Assembly: GCA_021234155.1 (NCBI GenBank)
Contig: JAJEKV010000033.1
Location: 3,019,454-3,083,453 of the forward strand
DNA length: 64,000 bases
Origin: Isoetes taiwanensis
Taxonomy: Eukaryota; Streptophyta; Lycopodiopsida; Isoetales; Isoetaceae
Reading direction: 5' to 3'
The position numbers and the translations under genes were made by a program. The notes beneath the pieces were generated by a model. The model was given only the letters and a program-made list of their open reading frames with translations. It ran no database searches and was not told the origin of the DNA. The stretch's first letter is position 1, and each line of letters begins with the position of its first letter. Shown here one piece after another: positions 10,974 through 20,123 of the stretch.

Positions 10974-12480
10974 ATGCAAGTACACTCTCTATTTATATCA
11001 ACAGCCAAAATAGTGTACGCCTTCTTTTCCTAGAAATTGTGAATTTTTATTTTAGATGGGGATGAGTGCATTTGAAAATGAGGTTGTAGAGACAAGCATA
11101 GAGGTCTAGTTATAGCAGCTTAATGAAAGTCTTAATAACAAGCTATTGAAGCTGGCAAAGCCAAAATTTTAAGACAACCAAAGCCTTAGCTGAAGACCAT
11201 GGTTTCCTTTATATGTAAGCTTGAGTATATATTTGTTATGTGATGTGTTTGAGTATATGTGATGTTCTGTCATATATATAACTTCTATAATTTTTCATTC
11301 TGACATCCTGTGTATCAGATGGAAAATAGAATGTTTTTGCAATGCCCATGTGAGCAAGATAGCTATATATGAGGTTAAATGGTTCGAAATTTGCAGTCTA
11401 GAAATGCCTAGAATTGTGTTTTTTGTGTTTTTGCATTCTCCCCAAACGTATTTGTTCTTTATCGTTTGCTTGTCAAGCAGACGAAAATGAATGCACATCC
11501 TTAGACTTCTGTCTTTCTTCTTCACAAAGAGGACAGCTGCCCCGAAGCATGTTACACTCGACCTACTAAACCCAAGCTCTAATAATTCTTGCAGTTGCTT
11601 CTTGAGCTCGACTAGCTCTAGGGTGTTCATCCTATAGTGAGCCTTTCTAGTTGGTTTTGCATCTGGCATAAGAGTAATTTCACACTCAATGCCTCTATAG
11701 GGCGTTAGCTCTCAAATTTCATCCCGTAATAGGTCATAGAACTCTTTATTAACTTGGCAATTGCCTTAGGTAATTACTTTGTACTTGCATCCTCCTTTTT
11801 ATTCTTTTGATCTGGGTCAAAAACAAGCTTAGGGATATATTCAATCCCATCCTTAACGATGCATTTATGATATGCACTGCATTATTGAGGCAATTTTCTT
11901 TCCTTGACTACCCGGGTTCTGCGAGAGTGTCGTGAAGTTTCTAGCTGCAAACATTGATCACGAATATCTGTTATTCAATGTGGCTACTGTGGTGTTGTTG
12001 CTATTTTTATTTTTCTTACCTCGTAGAAGAAATTATAGTGAAAACACTTATATTCATGATACATGTTTGATCTCAAAGTCTTAGTTCAAAGACATAACTT
12101 AAGGTGTATCTAAACTTTGTAGGTCCATTGCGGATCTAATGCTGACGTCGATGTTTGAGTTTGAAGTCGTGGCCGATGTTTCATAGCATGTTCCATGTCG
12201 AGCATCCTTCCAGTGCTGGAACTACTTTTTCCCGTGCCAAGTCCTGTATCCTGCAGCCATTACTGCGAAGGGTGCATCTCGAAGGTATCCTCGAGCTAAA
12301 TGAAGGTAATGCAAGGCATAGATCTCCTAATTAGGATTACATGGTCAATGTTCTCACAAAGTTTGGAATGACTCCCGAAGCCAGGAAGTGCTAATAGCAA
12401 GTAAATTGTCCCTGCTCCTCTATGGCTAAATTGTTTGTGGAAAACTACTATTTGACCTTTGAGTGAGCGAAGAAAGATAG
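10974..12480. other. Unique spacer with a retroelement scrap
   Basis: Apart from the gypsy RT fragment at 11,429-11,669, I find no gene. The segment is AT-rich and begins exactly where the segmental duplication ends. Confidence 0.3.
11429..11669 (-). pseudogene. Ty3/gypsy reverse transcriptase fragment
   Basis: The minus-strand translation contains a recognisable N-terminal RT block: the run [20 protein letters not shown], then [13 protein letters not shown], then VLFVKKKD and [20 protein letters not shown]. This is the conserved segment before the catalytic palm of Ty3/gypsy (chromovirus-like) RT. In the consensus the middle reads FVKKKDGSLRMCIDYR, so D-to-R and Y-to-F type changes are present. 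No catalytic DD box, RNase H or integrase follows. It is a scrap of about 80 codons. Confidence 0.75.
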
Positions 12481-12823
12481 TGTTATGAATATGGTAGCTC
12501 GGGGGAGTGGTCTTGGACGTTAGTCTTGGTGGACTAGCATGGGTGTGTAAGAATGGCAAATTATGGGCAAATCAAGGCAAATAAATGGCAATGAAACCTT
12601 ATAATGGTTATGGTTAAATAATATCTTGGAGGCAAGATATTATTTAATGGTTAAAGTTCTAGAGTTTAAATATAGTTGAGCCCAGATTGTATTCCTATAT
12701 TCAAAAGTCAAAGATAAATATAAAAATATCTAAAGCCAAATTTAGTTTCAAAGGAAAAGGTAGAACGTAACTATTAGACTATAAAAGAACCGATGGACAT
12801 GAATAGTTATTATTAGACGACCA
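12481..12823 (+). repeat. Left LTR of TRIM-like element
   Basis: 343 bases, TG...CA ends. It contains an internal inverted motif around 12,626-12,655 (TTAAATAATATCTTG...CAAGATATTATTTAA). It is about 2% different from the right LTR by my count. Confidence 0.8.
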
Positions 12824-13251
12824 CCTTTTTGGACAAACTACTTTAGCTTTAACTCTAATTTAAATATCTCCTTGACCATGTGACCGCATTCATGTTTTGT
12901 TAGACCGCCCTTGCTTGTTACTTTGCTATTGCATAATTCTGCCAGTTCTTCGCACCGAGTGACCCGGTTGGGCGGTGAACTACCAAAGACTGGTTAATGC
13001 ATCTGGATCTAGCTCTAGTTTTGGTGAACTAAGAGCTTGACCAATCTGAGTTATTGGTGTTCAAAGAAATAATCAAATCTTCCCTGGATCTTTATCTTAA
13101 TCTTTAGCCACAACCGTTGTGATTAATAGTTGGTGCTATTTGTGAGATCATAATACTAGCCTTTGGTCCTTAAAAATAGATTGAGTTGGTGCTCATGTAC
13201 AAATTGAGTTGGTGCTTAATTTGTGGTGTACAACTGAGGCCAGTTGCTTCC

Positions 13252-13265
13252 AAAAGGGGAAGAAT
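13252..13265 (+). other. Polypurine tract of TRIM-like element
   Basis: AAAAGGGGAAGAAT abuts the right LTR, the expected place for the primer of plus-strand DNA synthesis. Confidence 0.6.
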
Positions 13266-13608
13266 TGTTATGAATATGGTAGCTCGGGGGAGTGGTCTTG
13301 GACGTTAGTCTTGGTGGACTAGCATGGGTGTGTAAGAATGGCAAATTATGGGCAAATCAAGGCAAATAAATGGCAATGAAACCTTATAATGGTTATGGTT
13401 AAATAATATCTTGGAGGCAAGATATTATTTAATGGTTAAAGTTCTAGAGTTTAAATATAGTTGAGCCAAGATTGTATTCCTATATTCAAAAGTCAAAGAT
13501 AAATATAAAAATAACTAAAGCCAAATTCAGTTTCAAAGGAAAAGCTAGAACGTAACTATTAGACTATAAAAGAAGTGATGGGCATGAATAGTTATTATTA
13601 GACGACCA
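13266..13608 (+). repeat. Right LTR of TRIM-like element
   Basis: Same length as the left LTR (343), with identical ends TGTTATGAAT and GACGACCA. Confidence 0.8.
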
Positions 13609-14050
13609 GATTTTGGAGCAAAAGATGAACGTTGAGCGCCTAAGGACCGCCTCCTACCGGGAGAACTTCTCAGCCCCGATGGATGAGGCTTTGCTTGAAG
13701 CTGTTCTCCAGGGGCTGGGAATCACAAACATCCCAGTGGAAAACTAGGAACCCATAGGTGTTATTGAGAATTTGATTAGATGGGCAGCTGATTCTAGATC
13801 TAGAATTGGTTTCTGTAGGTTCGGGCTCAACTCTTTTTTTCTGCCATCCTGTGCTTCGACAGACCAGGCTCCCTAAGGGTGGCAGCCCATAATTCGCAGC
13901 CTTTTATTTGAACGTAATCTTTTCTTGATGAGCGCTCCGCTGGAATTTGGGGTAGAGCCAATATACTACTGGGCAGCCTTCTTTGATCTTCAACCATCTC
14001 AACATATCAGAGATCTAGATGTGGTGGTCTGGAGATTTTTAGTTCCAAAT
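13609..14050 (+). other. Flank with a short open segment
   Basis: An ATG frame at 13,625-13,747 reads 40 codons containing NFSAPMDEALLEAVLQGLGI, which looks protein-like but has no family I know. It is probably part of the 5' side of the LINE that follows or of an older element. Confidence 0.25.
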
Positions 14051-14473
14051 TAGCGGATTTGGTCTAGGGGTCGGTGTCAGGTCTAGGGTACTGTCAAGTA
14101 GGGTCTTTTAGAATCTGCTCTCTGGGATTTTCGAGGGTACGGTTGTCAGGTTTTTCATGTCACATCTCGGGCTTCATCTCGGGGGATGGGGAGAGTCATC
14201 ATTGGCAGTTACCTCTTGAACAAGGAGGGAAAGGGGTAGGGGGACTGCTGCACTCCGGTAACGGTTGCTCCTTCCTTCAAAGTTTAAGCGTGATCGATGG
14301 CCAGCATGAGAACCAAGGCAGGAAATTCTGGAATGCAGTATAGCAGAGAGGATGACGAGTGGACACAGATATTCTGGCTTGAGGACAGAAGAGACAAGGC
14401 ATGGAGTGTTCTTAAGGAGCTTTATACAGGCCTGGAAATTATCAGAGACTAGCAGAAAGCGGCGGCCTGCTGT

Positions 14474-16213
14474 ATGGGAGTGCAAGAGGATGTGGCGATT
14501 GTGGCATGCAAGGAGAAGATGTCAGCAATTGATAAAGACTATATGGATGGAAGGGCGAATGATAGGGATTGGGTTTGGAACACTCTTGGATTTGTGCAGG
14601 AAATGGACAACGCCCTGTACAAGCTCACCACAGTTAAACAAGGGCATACTGAGACGGACTGTTGCAGCCTAAAAAATAATATCTTCAGGGCTTTCATGGA
14701 TGAGCTGATGGCGAAGGTGAAGAATTTAATTATTCTATGGGACGGAATGAGGGAAAGCTCGAACGCAAGCATCAGATTAAAAGGTGGGAAGAGGCGGAAG
14801 ACCATATGATTGAAAGGCATAGAAAATCATTCAAGTCTGATTTAGCTGTGGACCCATCTCTGGAAGGGATTTCCACATCTCTGGAGGTTTATCAACTCAG
14901 AAGGAAAAAATCGACCAAAATTTGTGAGATTAAAAATTCCAACGGATTTTTCAACCCGGCAGAAGTCAACTCCTGTGATTGTGGTAACTGTGAAGAGGTT
15001 AAGCTTTCGGTGTTGAACATCACAAAAACGAAGATGGGCGAAAGCAAGATTACCAATACCATTCCGGTGATAGGCAAAAATGACAAATCAAAAGGTCTTG
15101 CCTCTCCCCCTTCTTATAAAAACATTCTGTTGGGAGTTAAGTCTGATAATTCGATTGATTCTGGGAGCCATAGTGGGGTTGTTGGGGACTTTATTGATTT
15201 GTTTGGCGTACCAAATTTCTCTGCTACTGACATTTTTTCCAGGAAAGCCATCTTAATTCACTTCCCGCGAAAGTGTCCTACTCAAGGGGAGGTCAAGAAC
15301 TGGATAACCAAAACTCGGAATACTCCGATTTTGTCGATCCTTAAATTAGACAGCAAGACCTTCCAAATTGTATGTAGGGACGAGGTGTGTGTGGGCTATA
15401 TCCTCAGAAGGAAATTGGATCTTATTGCCAATACTCCTTTCTATATAATGAAGTGGACTCCTGATTTTATCCCGGGGTCTGAGAGTGAAATCAGAACGTC
15501 CACTTGGATCTCCTTTTCCGACCTCCCCCTGCCTTTTGGACTCGATCCCATCTGAAGATCATTTCTGAGTCCCTTGGGGAGGTAATTGATATAAACATTC
15601 CTCAAACGAATTATCCTTCGGTTTGTATATCCAAGAAGATCAAATCAGAGTGGAAAAGGAAAATCAAAACCAGGGTTAAAACCAACCATTTTATGGATAT
15701 CACTGTTAGCTACTCCAAATGGCCTGTTTTGGATCCTCAGGTTTCTGATTAGAGAAAAATGAGGCAAGCTTGGATCCCTAAAAATAAAACAAATGATGAT
15801 AGTGGGGAATCTAGTGGATCCATCCCTGTCACTGAGGAGATTATTAAGAACCATATAATTCTGCCTAAAGCCCTCAACCAGGGTCACCAGAAGGATTATC
15901 AAAAGAGTTTCCCAATTCTTGAATTAAAAGAAAATATGACCCTTCTGATCAAGAATATAAACATGTCTGTCAGAATTGACACAGGTGATTTTATCATCTC
16001 TATGCCTGACCTCCCAGATCTTAATCAGAATAGGCTAGAGTCTGATATGCAGCAGGAAATTGAGGAGTGTTTGGATTTGGAAGACAAAGGGTGGAATATT
16101 GTTGACAAGAAGAAAGGTCGGGGTAAAAAGAAATTCTACTCTGGACCATGTAGAGTCAGCCCAAGAAAGCAGACGGTCCAAGCAGGTAGGGCAATTGGTA
16201 AGTACAGGTATTA
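14474..16213 (+). pseudogene. LINE ORF1, gag-like protein with DUF4283-type domain, frameshifted
   Basis: Successive frames (14,474-14,809; 14,737-15,555; 15,504-15,752; 15,759-16,213) read as one protein with frameshifts near 14,770 and 15,540 and a stop near 15,752. The middle contains SRKAILIHFPRKCPT, then VKNWITKTRN, LDSKTFQIVCRDE and FYIMKWTPDFIPG. This is the pattern of the plant LINE/retroelement DUF4283 nucleic-acid-binding domain. FWTRSHLKIISESLGEV then continues it after the frameshift. ORF1 proteins coat LINE RNA. A Lys/Arg-rich tail (KKGRGKKKF) ends it. The stop TAA overlaps the ORF2 start as TAATG. Confidence 0.7.
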
Positions 16214-17187
16214 ATGGATAGAAATATTAGTTGTATTACCTGGAATCTCCAGGGCATAAATAGTACAATTAAAAGGGACAGGCTTAAAGTGTGGCTTTCC
16301 TCTCTGAACCCTGATATTTTGTTCATTCAGGAGCACAAGATCCATGACTTGAATCATGATACCATTATTAGCAGAACTCTTCCTTCTAATTTTAGTCTTT
16401 GGTCGATCCCGGCTAATGATTCTTCTGCAGGAATAGCAATAGCTTGGAATAATGGTCTTAATGTCACAAATACGTATATGATCAATGATAGAGAAGGCAG
16501 ATGGCAAATTCTATTGTGTACTATTCTTAAAACCAGACTTGCTTTAGTTAATATTTATGCTTACAATAACCCAGAAGAGAGGGTTGGAATTTGGAAAAAG
16601 GTAAAGAGTAGTCTAGATAACTTAGAATTTGATGAATGCATTCTTGGAGGACAAGAATTTCAAACCTCTAGGTAGACAAGAGAAGGAGGCCTGGTTAGAT
16701 CTTGTTCAAGGGCACAATTTGACTTTGGCCAGAACCAAGGCTGCATCCTATAGTTGGACAGATAAAAGGGTAAATCCTACTCTGTGTCTCCATGACAGGT
16801 ACTACCTCTCTGAGAATTTATGGAACCAAAGTAATAGGGTTAATAATCTTGAGGGTTATATACTCTCGGATCATTTCCCCCAACAGTTAAGAATCATGGC
16901 TAGCAACAATGCCAGGAAGAGAAAGACTTATTTTAAGCTTAACACTAGTCTGCTGGGCCATGAGGAATTTGAAGAGAGATTGCAACAGATCCTTGCTAAT
17001 TTTCCCAAGCCCAATGGGACCACTGGATGGATGTATTGGTGGATTAGGGTGTCTAAGGCCATTAAAAACTGGCTCAAAGAGTGGGGCAAAGAAGTGCATG
17101 CTCAAAAAATGTCCCTGCTCCAGCAATTGAGAATGAGATTAATATATGCCCCTGAGGAGGATAAAGATGCTATTCGGACAGAAATAG
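16214..17187 (+). pseudogene. LINE ORF2 fragment: APE-type endonuclease
   Basis: The ATG at 16,214 overlaps the ORF1 stop. CITWNLQGI carries the N-terminal asparagine motif and ILFIQEHKI the catalytic glutamate motif of apurinic-endonuclease-like LINE nucleases. The later GGDFN-type motif is damaged (CILGGQEFQ) at a frameshift near 16,655. After it, SYSWTDKR, LHDRYYLS and LSDHFP match the end of the domain. The frame then enters the linker before RT and is cut at 17,187. A working copy would nick target DNA for reverse transcription; this one cannot. Confidence 0.8.
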
Positions 17188-17265
17188 TGAACCCACTTCA
17201 TCCACTAGTCTTAATTTCTAGAATAATTAATTTAAAGTGCAATTCATTCATTGGTGGCCTTCCAT

Positions 17266-17273
17266 TATAAAAG
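17266..17273 (+). promoter_or_regulatory. TATA box of peptide gene 2
   Basis: TATAAAAG lies 45 bases before the ATG, as in copy 1. Confidence 0.65.
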
Positions 17274-17310
17274 CGTATGCTCCTTGATGAGGAAATGGCA
17301 AGAAGTGAAG

Positions 17311-17553
17311 ATGAAGAAGTCTATAAGTATAATCATATTAGCCCTTATAATTCTAGGAATGTTGCTACTTCCAATGGCTACCGCTGTGTCTTGCGATGAT
17401 GATGATGAAGTATGTAAAAGTAATGGAAAACATTACAAGGCATCATCGCACAATTGTAAAAGAAAGGGCGGCAAGCAATATGGCCATAATGGAAAATGCT
17501 ACAAAATACGCGATGCTAAGAACTTTGAAGGTGGTTGTTGCTATACTAGTTGA
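17311..17553 (+). CDS. Small secreted six-cysteine peptide, copy 2
   Basis: The 80-residue product has the same layout as the 5,607 gene: a signal peptide lengthened by two residues (a six-base insertion giving Ser-Ile), then a mature part with all six cysteines at the same spacing and the same CCYTS end. Between copies the mature part shows eleven amino-acid-changing codons (for example Ala/Asp, Ser/Lys, Asn/Arg, Arg/Asn, Tyr/His) against three silent ones by my count. The mature peptide is more basic in the middle and more acidic near the first cysteine. An in-frame ATG at 17,287 would add eight residues before the signal; the inner ATG is preferred because it matches copy 1. Function unknown, probably defence or signalling. 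Confidence 0.8.
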   Translation: MKKSISIIILALIILGMLLLPMATAVSCDDDDEVCKSNGKHYKASSHNCKRKGGKQYGHNGKCYKIRDAKNFEGGCCYTS

Positions 17554-17598
17554 AATGATATATTGTCACTGAAGTAAAAAATGAGAAGAATAAAAATC

Positions 17599-17604
17599 AA
17601 TAAA
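17599..17604 (+). terminator. Polyadenylation signal of peptide gene 2
   Basis: AATAAA lies 46 bases past the stop, in the same context as copy 1. Confidence 0.5.
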
Positions 17605-17901
17605 TAATGGACGAAGCTATGGGCTTCCGAGGAATGTCTATATAAGTTTATTTCATATGAAGAAAATGTATTTTGTACTTATGTCTATATGTATCTATGG
17701 ACTTTGTTATGTGCATGAGTTATTGTTTCTCTCTCCTATGATGCATTTTGTTTGCTTACTTCATTTAACCATAGCCAAGAGAATGTGCTTACTTCATTAT
17801 TTTGGTTGCTTTCCATGGAGGCAATGTGGAGAGCTTGTTACATGCGCACATCTTTGCAAGTAGTTTTTTGGAAGGAGTAATGAAATTTCGTTTTGAAATT
17901 T

Positions 17902-17904
17902 TGA
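17902..17904 (+). repeat. Left target-site duplication of CACTA element
   Basis: TGA lies directly before the terminal inverted repeat and is repeated at 26,901-26,903. A three-base duplication is the rule for CACTA elements. Confidence 0.75.
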
Positions 17905-17933
17905 CACAACAAGAAAAGGGTCATTTAGCGACG
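17905..17933 (+). repeat. CACTA left terminal inverted repeat
   Basis: Starts CACAACAAGA and ends CATTTAGCGACG. Its inverse is at 26,872-26,900 with three mismatches. Confidence 0.8.
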
Positions 17934-18110
17934 TCTATAGCGGCGTCGGCGGCGTCGCCGCACAGGCGTCGTTCGCCGCCACGTCGCATCGCCGCGTCGG
18001 CGCGTCGCTTCAGGCGTCGCCGCCGCCACGCCAGACGTGACTCGAGGCGTCGCTCGGGCGTCGCACGTCGACGTCGATGACGTGGACGCCGGCGGCGGCG
18101 TGGTGTGAAA
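17934..18110. repeat. CACTA left subterminal CGTCG-rich zone
   Basis: This zone holds dense CGTCG, GCGTCG and GGCGTCGC motifs in both orientations over about 170 bases, ending in a poly-A run at 18,109. It mirrors 26,680-26,871. Such zones bind the accessory transposition protein in En/Spm. Confidence 0.7.
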
Positions 18111-18119
18111 AAAAAAAAA

Positions 18120-18850
18120 ATTAAAAAAAATTAAAAAAAAAAGGAAAGAATTTTAATAGTTAGTTACAATATCATATACAAGAGGCAAGAGGCGAGTAGT
18201 GGCTATCTTTACGTGTTCCCTGTTAGGGGAAAACCCTAACAGACCAATATTAGACAATGACATTGACGACCAATATTAGACAATACGACCAATATTAGAC
18301 AATGACATTGAAAGTTAACGTGAACTAAGAGTTTATAGCACTTACGAATCTATGTAAAAAGCCTTTTCAACCGCTTGAGAACCCAAGTGAGGCGGAATTC
18401 GTTTGTTTGAAGTTGCCTTTGGTCAAACCGTGGAGGCGATGTTTTTCTTGGAATCCTTTGCACGCTCGAAAGTGATCGATTGCAAGGAATACAACATGAC
18501 AAGTTAAATGTCTTATTTCGAATTGAACGAATGGCAACCAATAACAAATACCTTGATATCTTCCTTATGGGCCATTAAGTGGTTTAGGGACCTTTGACCA
18601 ATCGCCTCCCAATTTTTGGCATTCGACTTCAATTTTGCAATCACTCTTTGCCTTTTCTATAAATCGATAGATTAACACAAAACAAAAGAATAAAAATAAG
18701 ACTATGACTAGGTCATGTACCTTCTTTTCGGCGACTCCCCATCATCGAAATGAGCCCCTTCCAAACGGATTAGTCGGATTAAAAGCTAGAGTTGGCTAAC
18801 ATACGCTTTAGGGTTATAAGCTAGATTTGGCCACCTCTACCTAAGAATTA
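18120..18850. other. CACTA interior, possible exon scrap
   Basis: Three copies of GACCAATATTAGACAAT occur between 18,240 and 18,305. On the minus strand at about 18,654-18,556 an open stretch reads KLKSNAKNWEAIGQRSLNHL and is followed by GTATTT, which resembles a splice donor. It could be a remnant exon of an element-encoded protein. No family assignment is possible. Confidence 0.3.
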
Positions 18851-18857
18851 CAAGAAA

Positions 18858-19150
18858 AGTCGACTTGGACCCAAAACACAGGGTCGTCTCCACTTTCGTA
18901 GTGGGAGCCTACAGGTGCCCTTGAATAAGCCACTACAATTTTATTTTAAACCTAAAAATAACAAGTGGTCGTGGACTTGAACCCGGTGCGTGGCCCTCTC
19001 CACTCTAGGTGGAGCCTACCCGTGCCCTTGAACAAGCCACTCCTTAACCTAGGAAAAATATATGATCGTAGTGAAGTGGACTCAAACCCGGTACATGGTC
19101 CTCCCCACTCTAGGTGGAGCAGGGCCCGTGCCCTTGAACAAGCCACTCCA
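18858..19150. repeat. Tandem repeat of about 105 bp, three units
   Basis: Units share GGACTTGAACCCGGT or a variant, CTCTAGGTGGAGCCTAC, and GTGCCCTTGAACAAGCCACT. They begin near 18,858, 18,965 and 19,073. GACTTGAACCCGGT resembles a tRNA T-arm region, but the rest of a tRNA is missing. Confidence 0.6.
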
Positions 19151-19261
19151 TCAATTTTTTTAACCCGCTTAAAATTATAAAAATAAAATGCAAGCGCCGA
19201 TCAACTTACCAAAAAAGAAGGACGTGTGTAACAAGATCCTGACGGGTCCAAATCGAAATAG

Positions 19262-19620
19262 AAAGCAACAAAGAGTTAGAAGAATAAGAACAACGGAAAA
19301 AAAGATCGAAGAAGAAACAAAAAAAAAAAAAAAAAAAAGATGAAAAAATAGTAAAACAAGAAAGAAAAAAAATGAATGAATCAAAAAAGAAGAGAAGGGT
19401 GGGAGAAAGAAGATAAGGGGAAAGAGGAGAAAAAAAGAAATTAGGGAAGAAAGAGAAGAATGGAAGAAATAAGAGAATGAAATGGAAGAAGATAGAAGAA
19501 TGGAAGAATGGAAGAGTGAAATAAGGGAAGAATCGAAGAAAGAAATGAGGAAAGAAGGAAAAAGAAGAAGAATGAAGAAACAATTCGAAGAAAAAGAAAT
19601 AGAAAAAAAAAAAATTGAAA
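19262..19620 (+). repeat. Polypurine (GAAGA/A-rich) tract
   Basis: Over about 360 bases the plus strand is almost entirely A and G, including a run of about 20 A near 19,319-19,339 and many GAAGAA and GGAAGAA motifs. Open frames here are composition artefacts. Confidence 0.8.
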
Positions 19621-19824
19621 TCTACACTAAATCATTCAATCCAAAAAACCATTCAATCCAAAAACCATGATCTACTAACCTTAAAAAGAGTGCTTGCAAG
19701 TCGTTCAAGGTCGTAGAGCCGAAGATCGCCCAAAATAGTCGATAGAAGGAAGCCTAGGAATGGTCCCGGAAAAGACGGCCCGCGGGACTGTAAAAACATA
19801 CTTGGCGCCGCGATGCGACGTAAT

Positions 19825-19885
19825 TTTGAAATCAGATATACGATTTTGAATCGTGATATATCGATTTCAAAATCGTATATACGGG
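19825..19885. repeat. Inverted repeat with ATACGATTTTGAA arms
   Basis: ATATACGATTTTGAA pairs with TTTCAAAATCGTATAT around a short AT-rich loop. GCGACG-type motifs lie on both sides (19,809 and 19,900), echoing the CACTA subterminal zone inside the element. Confidence 0.5.
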
Positions 19886-20123
19886 TTTAACGTCGCATGC
19901 GACGGTCCGCGACGATTATTTTGTTATAGCGACGCCTAACACTTTTTAATTTTTTTGGTGCCTTTTTTTCATCGATGGTCATGAAAGTTTGTCCTTATGC
20001 TAATTTGGACATTCCCGAGCCATATATGCAGTTAAAATCGCATTCCGGATTTAACCAATCTTCTATTGCTACTACTACGAATGTTTGAGCACGGGGTGGC
20101 ATGTTTGAGCCTGGGGTGGCATG

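Larger units (their letters stand above)
12481..13608 (+). mobile_element. TRIM-like non-autonomous LTR retrotransposon
   Basis: Two direct repeats of 343 bases (12,481-12,823 and 13,266-13,608) begin TGTTATGAATATGG and end GACGACCA, so they have the TG...CA ends of LTRs. They differ at about seven positions. The 442-base interior has no coding capacity. A polypurine tract (AAAAGGGGAAGAA) sits directly before the right LTR, which gives the plus orientation. Flanks GATAG and GATTT share only the first three bases, so the target-site duplication is degenerate or absent. I see no clear primer-binding site. Confidence 0.8.
14050..17187 (+). mobile_element. L1-type LINE, 5' part only, cut before the reverse transcriptase
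   Basis: The element reads 5' region, ORF1 (gag-like with a DUF4283-type domain) and the endonuclease part of ORF2. It stops at 17,187, exactly where the duplicated peptide segment begins. Ordinary LINE copies lose their 5' end; this one lacks its 3' end (RT, C-terminal domain, poly-A). The cut is therefore best explained by the breakpoint of the segmental duplication. The 5' boundary is approximate. Confidence 0.75.

Noticed and set aside
18965-19150. tRNA fragments (GAACCCGGT-like T-arms)
   Set aside because: Only the T-arm-like string is present and it belongs to a 105-bp tandem repeat.
19206-19583. Phenylalanine/serine-rich minus-strand ORF of 125 residues
   Set aside because: It is the complement of a polypurine tract, so it reflects composition, not a protein.
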